DNA of 64,000 bases from Pollutiaquabacter sp046052345 (GTDB lineage: Bacteria > Bacteroidota > Bacteroidia > AKYH767-A > 2013-40CM-41-45). Both the position numbers and the translations under genes were made by a program. The stretch lies in contig JBJOMN010000035.1 in assembly GCA_046052345.1 (NCBI GenBank), positions 62,001 through 126,000 of the forward strand. Reading direction: 5' to 3'. Of this stretch, positions 45,701 to 53,727 are shown one piece after another (position 1 is the stretch's first letter; each line of letters begins with the position of its first letter). The notes beneath the pieces are model-generated. The model saw nothing but the letters and a program-made list of their open reading frames with translations. It did not search any database and was not told where the DNA came from.

Positions 45701-48475
45701 ACTCATGAACAAGGACGTTGAGATGGAGCTGCTGCAACCTGCCGTGTCCATGACGGTCTGCGTCACGATGTGGTTGGATGCTCCGTCCGCAAAAAGATGC
45801 ACCGGATGCTGCTGAGTCGACGAGATGCCGTCGCCGAAGCTCCATTGCCAGGAGACGGCATTCCGGGAGGTGTCCGTGAAGGTCACAAGTCCCTGCATGC
45901 AGTTCGTGCTCTGGACGGAGACAAAACCGGCTCCGGGGCCTGATACCCGCACGATGCTGTCAAGAAAGACATGAACGGGCCGCCCGATACTGTCGATGAT
46001 TTCAAGGAATACACTATAGACTCCCGGTTCACGGTAGATGTGTGCCGGAAATTGTTCAAAGGAAGTCGCACCGTCTCCGAAATCCCATGTGAATGAGCGC
46101 GCTCCTGCGACCTGGTAATCCTGTGTGAAGGACACCCTCAGCGGAGCACATCCGTACTGGACCACCGGAGTTCCCGGAGCTCCGGGATTCACAGGCGTGG
46201 TATCGGGATCTCCGAAATCCATGACCGGCTGTATATACGTCAATGAACAGGGATGGTTGATGATCGTCAGTGTGATCGGATTCGCATTGGGGCTATTATA
46301 GACATGTAAGGGATCCCGCAGTGTAGAGGTTGTTCCGTCGCCGAAGTCCCAGAGCCATCCGGTGGCACCGAGGGAGTTGGCATGAAACTGCACGTTGAGC
46401 GGGTAAGCTGTATCCTGCGTAGTACCGTAGAAATTAGCGCCGAACGGATGGAAGTACACGCCGTTGTTCTGCATGGTCGAATAGCTGCAGCCGTCGCTCG
46501 TGGTGATTGTAAGTGCCACGCTGTGGTACCCGCCGACGCCGAAAGTATGATCAGGGTGTTGGTCGGTGGAGATGCTGCCGTCCCCGAAATTCCACAGCCA
46601 GGACACCGCGTTAAGGCTGGTGTCGTTGAATTGGGCTTCGTAGGGCGGACAATCCGAGACCTGATGGGTGAAACCGGCATATCCGCCACGGACATCGAAG
46701 CTGCTGAAGTTGGCAATATGCTGTACACAGCCTCCGCCGGCGCTGACGGTTGTCAGTGAAACGGTGTAATTCCCGGGGAGCGTGTATGTATGCTCCGGAT
46801 TCTGCAGCGTAGAGGTAGTGCCATCACCGAAATCCCACAGCCAGGACACAGCACCGAAAGTGGCATCCGTGAAGCGGGTCGTAAGCGGAGCACAACCTAC
46901 CGTGGTCGGTGGCGGAATGTAGCTCGCCGACGGATTCATCGTCTGTATGTAATCAGTCCTTGACAGCGTATCGCTGCATCCATACGGATCGGAGACGATA
47001 AGCCTCACATCGAAGTTGCCGCTGCTTACGTAGGTGTGGACAGGTTGCGGAAGATTCGACGTGCTTCCATCCCCGAAATCCCAGAAGTAGGAAAGGTTGC
47101 TTCCCTGTGTCGATGAAATGAAGTCTACATCCAGCGGAGGACACCCCATGCGATGTGAAGCGTTGAAAGACGCACGAGTCGAGCTGACCCGGACCAATTG
47201 ATGCAGCGTCTGTGAACTGCTGCAGCCGCCCGAATTCCAGCATTGTAAAGTGACATCGAATACGCCGCTGTAGGAGTAGATGTGGCTCGGATGGTCGGCA
47301 GTCGAGTAGGTGCCGTCTCCGAAGAACCAGCGGCAGCTGTCGTAGTGAAGCGAAGTATTGGTGAAATCGACCGCAAGGGGCATGCAGCCGGAGGTGGCCG
47401 TGGTGTTGAAACTGACTACCGGCCGTTCGAGTACTGAAACCGTCGTTGTCACCCCGGTGGTACAACCGTCCGGACCGGTGATCATCAGTCGCACAGGATA
47501 GCTGCCTGCCTGTGTGTAGGTATGGTCGAAGCTGAACTGCCCCGAATTAGCCCCGTCGCCCAGCGTCCATTGACAGGAAGAAACACCTTGGTTAGGATTG
47601 GAGAAATGAACCGACATCGGGGCGCAGCCCGTGTCCTGGTCCAGTGCGATCAAAGGACGGTATCCCTGTCCGATCCGGATCCGCAAAGGTTCGTCCGTGG
47701 TGTCGTAACATCCGAAGCTGTTGACCAGGACGAGGCTTGCCTCATAAGTGCCGTAGGTGCTATACGTATGCGAAGGTGCGGATGCGGAGGACCTGCTGCC
47801 ATCGCCGAAGTTCCACCACCAAGCGGTGGTTCCGGCCGACGAATTTGAAAACAGGAAGTCGTGTGTGCTGTCGCAGGAGGCGGTCGTGTCCACGACAATG
47901 GTCGCATCCGGTTTCGGGAAGATCTCAATGTAACGGTTGCGTGTCGACACATCCCTGCATCCGAATGTGTTGACGGCTATGAGCGTGATGCTGAATTCGC
48001 CCGACTGCAGATACGTATGCTGAGGAAAAGGGTCGGTGGAGGTAGTGCCGTCGCCGAAGTCCCAGATGAACCCGGTGGCTCCGGTCGAGGAGTTGGAGAA
48101 AGCGATCAGATTGACATCCGGACATGCGGATGTGACGGATGCGGAAAACTCCGCATGGGGATAATCGATGACGGTGATATAATCCGTCAGCGTAAGGCTG
48201 TCCGAAGCCCCGTTCGCATCGGACACCACCAGGGTGACCGAATAGGTCCCCGGAGAGGTGAACGTAACGACGGGATCGGTCAGCGTGGAGGTGGTGCCGT
48301 TACTGATGGCCCACCTGCTGCCGGTGAATCCGCCGGATGTATTCGTGAACTGTACCGTGAAGGGTGCGCAACCCGCAGTCTGTCCGGCCTGGAAGGAGGC
48401 CGTAGGGACTGCAAAGGCCGGCAGCGTCAGGTGCAGCGCCACGAATAGCCCTGCGATACATTTTGCAACATTCAT
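42710..48475 (-). CDS. giant 19-PKD/Fn3 secreted protein, C-terminus apparently truncated
   Basis: 1921 residues from the ATG at 48475; a TTG at 48493 is an unlikely alternative. Signal peptide (about 1-22, LTLPAFA). I count 19 consecutive PKD domains, most with the signature W-x-F-G-D-G-x-x-S-T and a closing H-x-Y...G-x-Y/F-x-V. Three full fibronectin type III domains follow (from about residue 1580), with WEVNAAPDLAAYVLYR, LVTWTPYAGCPVGTYEVFR and VHYDIYRSTDN, and a fourth begins (LQWTPYTGWEQGVDYYVIEKQ). The protein stops at DGTTTTFERQE, before the last strands of that fourth Fn3, and no T9SS/CHU_C sorting domain follows. Similar Bacteroidota proteins normally end with one. Probably an adhesin or matrix protein whose export may be impaired. 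Confidence 0.82.
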   Translation of the reverse strand: MNVAKCIAGLFVALHLTLPAFAVPTASFQAGQTAGCAPFTVQFTNTSGGFTGSRWAISNGTTSTLTDPVVTFTSPGTYSVTLVVSDANGASDSLTLTDYITVIDYPHAEFSASVTSACPDVNLIAFSNSSTGATGFIWDFGDGTTSTDPFPQHTYLQSGEFSITLIAVNTFGCRDVSTRNRYIEIFPKPDATIVVDTTASCDSTHDFLFSNSSAGTTAWWWNFGDGSRSSASAPSHTYSTYGTYEASLVLVNSFGCYDTTDEPLRIRIGQGYRPLIALDQDTGCAPMSVHFSNPNQGVSSCQWTLGDGANSGQFSFDHTYTQAGSYPVRLMITGPDGCTTGVTTTVSVLERPVVSFNTTATSGCMPLAVDFTNTSLHYDSCRWFFGDGTYSTADHPSHIYSYSGVFDVTLQCWNSGGCSSSQTLHQLVRVSSTRASFNASHRMGCPPLDVDFISSTQGSNLSYFWDFGDGSTSNLPQPVHTYVSSGNFDVRLIVSDPYGCSDTLSRTDYIQTMNPSASYIPPPTTVGCAPLTTRFTDATFGAVSWLWDFGDGTTSTLQNPEHTYTLPGNYTVSLTTVSAGGGCVQHIANFSSFDVRGGYAGFTHQVSDCPPYEAQFNDTSLNAVSWLWNFGDGSISTDQHPDHTFGVGGYHSVALTITTSDGCSYSTMQNNGVYFHPFGANFYGTTQDTAYPLNVQFHANSLGATGWLWDFGDGTTSTLRDPLHVYNSPNANPITLTIINHPCSLTYIQPVMDFGDPDTTPVNPGAPGTPVVQYGCAPLRVSFTQDYQVAGARSFTWDFGDGATSFEQFPAHIYREPGVYSVFLEIIDSIGRPVHVFLDSIVRVSGPGAGFVSVQSTNCMQGLVTFTDTSRNAVSWQWSFGDGISSTQQHPVHLFADGASNHIVTQTVMDTAGCSSSISTSLFMSSQEPILVTETDVCGHDTVEFFTSMRNYPSYVWHFGDGDSSNIPNPTHVYLQEGVFTPSLTTYDAGGCTQTWYAPSITVNLPQAAFSSTGTRQGCDRLTASLINLSVNADAYEWDFGDGTTSTSPQPSHDYVSPGSYTVTLTVYSDNCISRVSETDYFRVDTAHAAFTGSCTSICLPMQVQYHDLSSNAVSWNWTFSNGDTSTAANPAISVSHYVYRPVRLVITDSNGCRDTATAAPFAPHRADFTADRRKGCAPHSVQFRNRSEIASNFLWDFGDGTTSTVANPSHTYTSPGTYDVTLISWTYPWFGGCSDTLRMQAFIEAVDPVADFATTDLYACAPSLVRFRNLSAFADGYFWDFGDSTTSTNDSASHIYERPGIYTVKLVASSTSGCADSVERSQYIHVMGPSTDFAVSGYEGCAPYRVDLTDLSLNASDWMWTFGDGSSSSVSQPSHVFEDTGSFRIALVTYDTSGCSSFHELARDIIVHPSPLAEFDLDSLQGCLPFTLRPDNLSSGYTSLTWDFGDGDFSNDTLPEHIYGTPGLFPLTLVAINAHGCSDTAASVHPIEVLMNPVASFSMSDPSGCAPLMVHFQNESTSADSAGITWDFGNGFTSTDSVVSTVYGFPGTYDVSLTVTNANGCSSALTQQVSISFQDTVPPSESRINSVSVTSNTTVEIVWEVNAAPDLAAYVLYRLNNLSNLYEVIHTEQDISNTGFTLNTSFTDTGLNTLYNTYTYKLQAIDHCGYSVPLEQLTPHTTVNISAQATGNQILVTWTPYAGCPVGTYEVFRSMAGQSMEFIGYVDGNTFQFPDTSFGCPSTYSYRVLATDLCGNVYSSFSDTASAEPPISFAGQIVEVVRSTVVDNSSVLTEWLTPTVLPEKVVHYDIYRSTDNSTFDYLTSVPAGQTEYLDLSVEVQHLNYYYRVVPVNACNITESPGTPSSTIVLEGEMDENYKVRLQWTPYTGWEQGVDYYVIEKQEEDGSWTRVRQVDGTTTTFERQE
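43755..48406 (-). repeat. 19 tandem PKD-domain coding repeats
   Basis: About 80-85 codons per unit, each centred on an F-G-D-G-type core. Units 1 (AISNGTTST), 4 (TLGDGANSG), 14 (TFSNGDTST), 16 (FGDSTTST) and 19 (FGNGFTST) have a diverged core. The repeats vary in sequence, unlike the near-identical units in the 2.5-6.7 kb array, so they look older. Confidence 0.8.
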
Positions 48476-48542
48476 CCCCCGATGGTTTTGCAATGTTTCG
48501 TTTAATTGCGGTCAATCGGACCGCGTCACTTTAGGATGCAGG

Positions 48543-49064
48543 TCATTTGACTTGCACCATCCTGTTCGATTTGTCCCTGAACAGCGGGTTCGTTTCCGGC
48601 ATATTCACCGAACTCGGATCGGCCTGTGCCACCAAGATGCCCTGGTCGTCGATCTGTTTGATCCGGTATTGGACCGCACCGCCGGAAGGATTACTGTCCA
48701 CCCAGCTGTAAAGGAGTTCCATATCCGATCCGATACCTTCTTTTATTCCAACCGGCTCATACTCCTTGCCGTCGGAGGAGCGTTCGATGACATAAATGCA
48801 ATCGGATGAGTTGGCTTTAACGATCCAGTTGAGGTAGACTTTCCCTGAATTGAGGACTGCCGTCTGTTTTGCGAATTCCAAACGTCCGGGCTGATTCGTG
48901 TTCTCCTGAGCGAATGCACTGAAGCCGGCGAACAGCATCATATATAATAGTAACAACTCCATGGCATAGATGAAGTAGTTGCTCTTTCCGGACTTCTCCT
49001 GCCATTTGATAGCATTCCTTAAAGGGTGGAAGCCGGTTTCCGGGATTTTAATCGATGTCTTCAT
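48543..49064 (-). CDS. hypothetical exported protein with Fn3/T9SS-like beta domain
   Basis: 173 residues. Residues 36-53 (ELLLLYMMLFAGFSAFAQ) form a signal peptide, but it is preceded by about 34 hydrophilic residues, so either the n-region is unusually long or translation starts at the Met at 48962. The mature part contains KVYLNWIVKANSSDCIYVIERSSDGKEYEPVG and VQYRIKQIDDQG. This beta pattern is common just before T9SS sorting domains in Bacteroidota surface proteins, yet no sorting domain follows. It lies 67 nt upstream of the PKD gene on the same strand and may be co-transcribed. Function unknown. Confidence 0.6.
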   Translation of the reverse strand: MKTSIKIPETGFHPLRNAIKWQEKSGKSNYFIYAMELLLLYMMLFAGFSAFAQENTNQPGRLEFAKQTAVLNSGKVYLNWIVKANSSDCIYVIERSSDGKEYEPVGIKEGIGSDMELLYSWVDSNPSGGAVQYRIKQIDDQGILVAQADPSSVNMPETNPLFRDKSNRMVQVK

Positions 49065-49362
49065 GGTAATTTGAATTTTATATCAAGTTATACCCGTCAA
49101 CACCCCTATTGTTTTTCGAAAAGTCCCGGCTCCTTACAGGTGTAAGACATTCTGCGTTTTATGCGTGCAAGGACCGTCAACCGGGTTATTTTGACCCCAC
49201 CTCAGGCCACAAAAAGCCCTTTTCATTTCAATTTCAAAGAAGCCGCCTGTTGCAAGCCACACAAGGTTATTTACGACGGTTTTTTACTTTTTTCTGTATC
49301 CAAACCGGAAGGTGGTCGTTAAAGACCTTTGAAAAACAATCACTCATTCAACTTCAAGTATC
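49065..49362. other. 298-bp divergent intergenic region
   Basis: Separates the exported 173-residue protein (minus) from the 485-residue protein (plus). It is T-rich near the plus-strand gene, with TACTTTTT at about 49286, a one-mismatch -7 box. I see no open frame, tRNA, strong hairpin or repeat in it; it probably carries two divergent promoters. Confidence 0.5.
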
Positions 49363-50820
49363 ATGGATACCCTGAACAAGACCATCAAGAAACTGAGCGA
49401 GAACGAATACCAGGAGCTCTTGTCTGCAGTTGCCGGCCGCAAGAACAACAAACCCTTCGTGGTACTGGAGGCTGCGCGGAAGCATAATTACTCCGAAGGT
49501 CAGATGATGGATATGTTGGGCGTAACGCCGAGCACGTATTATACCTTGAAGTCAAGGCTGAACGAGCGTATCGCCGAATATCTTTCGCGCAATGTCAATA
49601 ATCCCATCAGTGTACTGAAAGAGAAGGTGGCTACGGTTCCTGCCATGCTTTTCGGAAACGATCGCAGTGTGGCCATCCGTTCCCTCAAGAACCTCGAAAA
49701 GCAGCTCACCGAATACGACCTTTCCAACGAACTGATCACCGTTTACAAAGCGCTGGCAAGGCTCAGCATGTATAACGGCGATTTCGATTACTATGAAAAG
49801 GAATACAACCGCCATGTCGCATATTCCCTCGCGGTAGTGAAGGCGGAAGACCTTTTCTATGAATTCGTGAAGCGTGCAGGTAACTACCGTCTTACGCGCG
49901 AAGAGGACGATTTCGAATCGGTGAAGGCGGTAATGCGCGAGCTGACCAATATCGCCGAGCTCTATCACGGCCATCGTCTTTTCGTGCTGCACAACCTGGT
50001 CCGCCTTTATTACCTGACGCTCTTCACCACCCGTACCGAAAACCTGCAGGCGCTTGAAATCGAAGTCGATTCCATCCTGCAGAAGATGAGCCAGTACTTC
50101 GAGAAATTCGAGCTGGATACCTTCTACCAGAGCATCAAGTTCCTGGTCGATTATATCTACTTCGAATATTATCAGCGCACCGGTAACCGTGTCCGTGCGG
50201 ACCACTATTATGCCCGCATCAATGCCGGCGTACCCGACATTGCCAACAAGCCGGTGTTCAGCTTCTATATCACGGAATTCCTGAACTCCAAGGTGGAGCG
50301 TTTCCTGTCCGACCCCCGGATTGAAGAACTGACCGACCTTACGAACCGACTGGACGGTACATACGATACTGTCGCGGACGAGCCGTATCCTTTCATTGCT
50401 TTCCGTCAGTTCCAGGCGATCGGTAAGTTCTACCAGGGCGATTATTCAGGTGCCGCCAAGCTGATCAACAACATGAGGAACGACCTTTCGATGAAGAAGT
50501 TCAGTTACGCAGATATCGAGTCCAAGTTGTTCCAGGCACTTCAGTACTGCTTCATGGGCGAAGACGGCCTCTGTAACCAGCTTCTCCAAAGCGTGAAGCG
50601 CCAGATACCCGATGATGACCGCCGCTACGAACCTGCTGCCGCGATGATCAAGCTGCTGAAAGCGGCTGTCAAGCCGGAGGAATTCCGGAAGAAGGTCAAG
50701 AAGATCGGTGAACTTTACGAGAATTTCAGGCAGCTCGCCTCCGGTAAGGACAGTCTCCTCTGGTTTGTCAAGCTGGACGAAGCGATGATCCGCCGACTGG
50801 CCAATCCGATCAAGAACTGA
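49363..50820 (+). CDS. unknown protein with N-terminal HTH-like segment and helical body (485 aa)
   Basis: 485 residues, soluble, no signal peptide. Residues about 25-70 (VVLEAARKHNYSEGQMMDMLGVTPSTYYTLKSRLNERI) look like a helix-turn-helix. The remainder is almost wholly alpha-helical with aromatic/leucine spacing of TPR-like or HEAT-like repeats (LITVYKALARLSMYNGDFDYYEKEYNRH; FRQFQAIGKFYQGDYSGAAKLINNMR). It may be a DNA-binding regulator with a protein-interaction scaffold; that is inference. I do not recognise a named family, although I believe similar proteins occur across the Bacteroidota. A perfect bidirectional terminator follows at 50838-50870. Confidence 0.75.
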   Translation: MDTLNKTIKKLSENEYQELLSAVAGRKNNKPFVVLEAARKHNYSEGQMMDMLGVTPSTYYTLKSRLNERIAEYLSRNVNNPISVLKEKVATVPAMLFGNDRSVAIRSLKNLEKQLTEYDLSNELITVYKALARLSMYNGDFDYYEKEYNRHVAYSLAVVKAEDLFYEFVKRAGNYRLTREEDDFESVKAVMRELTNIAELYHGHRLFVLHNLVRLYYLTLFTTRTENLQALEIEVDSILQKMSQYFEKFELDTFYQSIKFLVDYIYFEYYQRTGNRVRADHYYARINAGVPDIANKPVFSFYITEFLNSKVERFLSDPRIEELTDLTNRLDGTYDTVADEPYPFIAFRQFQAIGKFYQGDYSGAAKLINNMRNDLSMKKFSYADIESKLFQALQYCFMGEDGLCNQLLQSVKRQIPDDDRRYEPAAAMIKLLKAAVKPEEFRKKVKKIGELYENFRQLASGKDSLLWFVKLDEAMIRRLANPIKN

Positions 50821-50837
50821 AAAGAGATCCTGTAAAA

Positions 50838-50870
50838 ACGAAAACGGCCGCTATGAGCGGCCGTTTTCGT
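50838..50870. terminator. bidirectional intrinsic terminator, perfect 15-bp stem
   Basis: ACGAAAACGGCCGCT and its exact inverted copy around the 3-nt loop ATG; T-rich on the right and A-rich on the left. It ends the 485-residue gene (plus) and the tRNA-Phe/response-regulator unit (minus). Confidence 0.9.
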
Positions 50871-50883
50871 TTGTTGACAGACA

Positions 50884-51294
50884 TCAGAAATTGATGGCGT
50901 CGAGATATTTGTCGCTGAGCGGTTTGTTGACGTATTTATAGACCCGCGGATTGGTACTGGCCCGGTTGATATCCTCCGGACTGATAGAGGAGGAGAGCAC
51001 GACAATCTTGCAGAAGTCGTGGACTGATGCGGGAAACTTTTCGTATTCCTCGAGAAAGGCGAACCCGTCCATCACCGGCATGTTCAAATCCAGAAAGATG
51101 ACTTGAGGGAGTTTTTCGGTGTCCTGGCCCAATTCCTTGATATACTCGAGGGCGGCTTCCGCAGAACTCTTTACGACCACGGCCGTCGAAAAATGGCTCG
51201 TGGTGATCATCCGCTCGTTGATGAAATTGTCGATGTCATTATCATCGACAAGGAGAACGCGGCTGAATTTGAACGGCTTTTCCGGGTTTTTCAT
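50884..51294 (-). CDS. single-domain response regulator (CheY-like)
   Basis: 136 residues from the ATG at 51294 (MKNPEKPFKFSRVLLVDDND). A longer frame would start inside tRNA-Phe and is rejected. Receiver-domain residues are complete: acidic pair D17/D18, phospho-acceptor D69 (IFLDLNMP), Ser101 and Lys124 (YVNKPLS). There is no output domain, so it acts by protein interaction or phosphotransfer. By my reading it belongs to the stand-alone receivers common in Bacteroidota (VLLVDDNDIDNFINE). It begins 16 nt behind the tRNA-Phe CCA end and shares its strand and probably its transcript. Confidence 0.88.
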   Translation of the reverse strand: MKNPEKPFKFSRVLLVDDNDIDNFINERMITTSHFSTAVVVKSSAEAALEYIKELGQDTEKLPQVIFLDLNMPVMDGFAFLEEYEKFPASVHDFCKIVVLSSSISPEDINRASTNPRVYKYVNKPLSDKYLDAINF

Positions 51295-51310
51295 CAGCGT
51301 ATCGGATGAC

Positions 51311-51386
51311 TGGTGGTGATGAGTGGAATCGAACCACTGACACAAGGATTTTCAGTCCTTTGCTCTACCAACTGAGCTACATCACC
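51311..51386 (-). tRNA. tRNA-Phe (GAA)
   Basis: 76 nt with encoded CCA. Acceptor stem GGTGATG/CATCACC, D-arm GCTCAGTTGGTAGAGC, anticodon stem-loop GGACTGAAAATCC with anticodon GAA, variable loop, and T-arm GTGGTTCGATTCCAC. All stems pair. It precedes the response regulator by 16 nt. Confidence 0.97.
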
Positions 51387-51407
51387 ATGTCCTTGTTGAC
51401 AGGTGCG

Positions 51408-51437
51408 CAAAAGTAGGAAAATTTTGGTTGAGGCAAA
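51408..51437 (-). promoter_or_regulatory. tRNA-Phe promoter (TTTG-N18-TACTTTTG)
   Basis: On the minus strand, -33 TTTG (51437-51434), an 18-nt spacer, and -7 TACTTTTG (51415-51408), an exact Bacteroidota sigma-ABfr type promoter. Its start site would lie about 15 nt upstream of the mature tRNA 5' end. No separate promoter fits between the tRNA and the response regulator. Confidence 0.65.
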
Positions 51438-51517
51438 ATGCAAATTTTAACGGCCCGGAACAGGAGGCTCCTCCGGCTTCCTTTTTGCCTGATTACGAAG
51501 TAACTTGCACACCTGTC

Positions 51518-52252
51518 ATGGATGGATTGCTGGCTATAGATCAGGGAAATACACGGCTCAAAGCCGGGATTTTCCATCGCGACCGACTGGTACGTAAGGA
51601 GGTTTTTATCCGTCCTTCCGCCCGTTTGCTGACGAGTTTTGCAGGCGATTTCCCTGTTTCCGGGATAATAGTTTCCTCCGTGGGGAAGATCCCGGCTCAT
51701 CTCATCAAAGCGCTGCGGGAAATTGCACCGGTGACGAATTTCTCTTCGGCTGTTCCTTCTCCCGTCATCAACCGTTACAAAACCCCCGAAACCCTGGGTG
51801 CCGATCGACTGGCAGCTGTCATCGGGGCTGCCGGTCTCTTTCCTAAGAAGAATATCCTTGTCATTGATGCGGGAACCTGTATCACCTACGATTTCCACCA
51901 CAAAACGAGAGGATACCTGGGAGGAAGCATCACCCCCGGGGTTTCACTCCGTTTGAAAAGTCTTCATGACGGAACCCGGCGCCTCCCGCTTGTGAAGCTG
52001 GAGGCCACCCGGACCTTCACCGGGAATGATACCCGCACCAGTATCCTCACCGGATGTCTCGACGGAGCTGCCATGGAAGCCAACGGCTTCGTATCGGCGT
52101 ACCGGAAAAAGTATGGCCCGCTCACCGTCGTATTGACCGGCGGGGATGCTCCGCTGTTGTCGAAGCGGTTTAATTTCAGCATCTTTGACGCCCCGGATTT
52201 GGTCCTTTTCGGATTGAACGCCACGCTTCGGTATGTACTCGGTTCCAGGTAA
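51518..52252 (+). CDS. coaX: type III pantothenate kinase
   Basis: First step of coenzyme A synthesis: pantothenate to 4'-phosphopantothenate. 244 residues from the ATG at 51518 (MDGLLAIDQGNTRLKAGIF); an upstream start at 51428 would add 30 non-conserved residues. Actin-fold motifs: phosphate 1 IDQGNTRLK, substrate loop GADRLAAVIGA, phosphate 2 VIDAGTCITYD, GYLGGSITPG and adenine-binding VLTGGDA. In Bacteroidota it is typically followed by an outer-membrane protein, as here (20-nt overlap). Confidence 0.94.
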   Translation: MDGLLAIDQGNTRLKAGIFHRDRLVRKEVFIRPSARLLTSFAGDFPVSGIIVSSVGKIPAHLIKALREIAPVTNFSSAVPSPVINRYKTPETLGADRLAAVIGAAGLFPKKNILVIDAGTCITYDFHHKTRGYLGGSITPGVSLRLKSLHDGTRRLPLVKLEATRTFTGNDTRTSILTGCLDGAAMEANGFVSAYRKKYGPLTVVLTGGDAPLLSKRFNFSIFDAPDLVLFGLNATLRYVLGSR

Positions 52253-53684
52253 TCGCCTCCTTTTTCTGCTCTTCCTTTCACTGGCGGCCTACCGCTCAGA
52301 CGCCCAGACCACTACGTCCTCTCCTTATACCCGCTTCGGAATCGGCGATGTGCAGGGCGACGGAATCATGCAGACTTTGGGAATGGGCGGTACCGGGATC
52401 GCCGCTACGAGCGGACTTTCCGTTAACTTCTGCAACCCTGCCGCTTACGGCAGATTGCAATCCACACTGTTCGAGTCCGGATTCAAGGGCGATTTCGTCC
52501 GACTGAAGGACGGAACCGCGGACAGGATGAACAATTCTGTTTCCTTCGGATATCTTGCGTTGGCGTTTCCTGTCAAAAGCGGAAAGGCAGGCTTCGGCTT
52601 CGGCATTCTGCCCTACAGCTCCGTCGGGTATTCCCTGAAGGACTCCGACTTCCCTTCTACCGTGGAAGGAGAAACGCACACCTATGCAGGTTCCGGAGGA
52701 CTTCACCGTCTTTTCCTCAGCGCCGGTGCGACACTGGCAAAGAACCTTACCGCCGGTTTCGCCTCCTCGGTCATTTTCGGACAGATCATCCAGGACCGTC
52801 GTGTTGAATTTTCGGATCCTAACTATCTCAATACCCGCCTCACCGATACACGCAGCAACCAGGGCTTCAAGTTCGATTTCGGTCTGCAGTATACCTTCGA
52901 CAGTCTTCGGATATCTCCTTCCGATTCTGTCATGGATTACAGAAGAAAGCACGAATCCCTCCGTGACAGCCTTAGACAAATCGACAAATCGGGTGCGCTA
53001 GGTTTGGAAGTCAAAGCCGAAATCAAGCGTCTCAGGCATGCGGAGTCCGCCGTCGCCGGTCGCCGACAGCGCGGAGGTTGGAATCTGACGGCAGGTTTGG
53101 TCTTCCAGCCCTCGATGTCCATCCGTTCCGAGCGCTCCCTCCTGTCAGAAACCTTCCGTTACCTGGATGCAAGCACGCGGGAACAGGTCGTAGTAAAGGA
53201 TACCACCTATTACAGCACCGGTGAGAAAAGCAGTCTGAAGCTTCCGATGGGTGTGGGGTTCGGTCTGTCCATGCGTCAGGGAAACCGCTGGCTCGTCGGA
53301 ACGGACCTGCGTCTTCAGAACTGGTCGGAATACCGTTCCTTCGGCGAGTCCGATTCTTTGGCTGACAGCTGGCGGTTGTCGGCCGGAATGCAGTTTCTGC
53401 CCGATGAACGGGGATTCAAATCCGGTTTGAAAAAACTCCAATACATGGCCGGACTGCATTACTCCAGGACCTTTCTGCAATTGAACGGTTCACAACTTAA
53501 TGAGACCGGGTTGTCGCTCGGGATCGGCTTGCCCGTCCGCCGCAGCCTTTCCACGATACGGTTCATGGGCGAGGTCGGCAAGCGCGGTACGGTTGATTCG
53601 GGACTACTGGAGGAAAATTATTTCAGGTTCACGATCAATTTCACGCTGAATGACAAGTGGTTCATCAAGCACCGTTACGATTAA
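52233..53684 (+). CDS. putative outer-membrane beta-barrel protein (FadL-like)
   Basis: 483 residues, signal peptide (about 1-24, SLAAYRSDAQ). Mature sequence starts TTTSSPYTRFGIGDVQGDG and MGGTGIAATSGLSVNFCNPAAYGR, the N-terminal pattern of OmpP1/FadL-type barrels in Bacteroidota. Alternating hydrophobic/polar strands follow and the tail FRFTINFTLNDKWFIKHRYD lacks a clear terminal Phe. A charged insert (about 230-285, RRKHESLRDSLRQIDK) could be a coiled periplasmic segment. It overlaps coaX by 20 nt. The substrate is unknown; an outer-membrane transport or assembly role is inferred only from family resemblance. Confidence 0.75.
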   Translation: MYSVPGNRLLFLLFLSLAAYRSDAQTTTSSPYTRFGIGDVQGDGIMQTLGMGGTGIAATSGLSVNFCNPAAYGRLQSTLFESGFKGDFVRLKDGTADRMNNSVSFGYLALAFPVKSGKAGFGFGILPYSSVGYSLKDSDFPSTVEGETHTYAGSGGLHRLFLSAGATLAKNLTAGFASSVIFGQIIQDRRVEFSDPNYLNTRLTDTRSNQGFKFDFGLQYTFDSLRISPSDSVMDYRRKHESLRDSLRQIDKSGALGLEVKAEIKRLRHAESAVAGRRQRGGWNLTAGLVFQPSMSIRSERSLLSETFRYLDASTREQVVVKDTTYYSTGEKSSLKLPMGVGFGLSMRQGNRWLVGTDLRLQNWSEYRSFGESDSLADSWRLSAGMQFLPDERGFKSGLKKLQYMAGLHYSRTFLQLNGSQLNETGLSLGIGLPVRRSLSTIRFMGEVGKRGTVDSGLLEENYFRFTINFTLNDKWFIKHRYD

Positions 53685-53727
53685 GCCACCCCGCTGAACC
53701 ATTTTTCCCGTCTCTTGTTTTTCTGTC

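Noticed and set aside
43064..48448. Several plus-strand open frames across the PKD gene
   Set aside because: They are antisense to the periodic PKD repeats, and the repeated DNA gives them regular, low-complexity products. The minus-strand reading explains the region.
49065..49362. Small RNA or riboswitch in the divergent intergenic region
   Set aside because: No conserved stem-loop family or terminator-like structure is recognisable by eye; only T-rich sequence and a partial -7 box.
51295..51345. Longer response-regulator start inside the tRNA-Phe gene
   Set aside because: It would use tRNA sequence as coding sequence; the ATG at 51294 gives the normal receiver-domain N-terminus.
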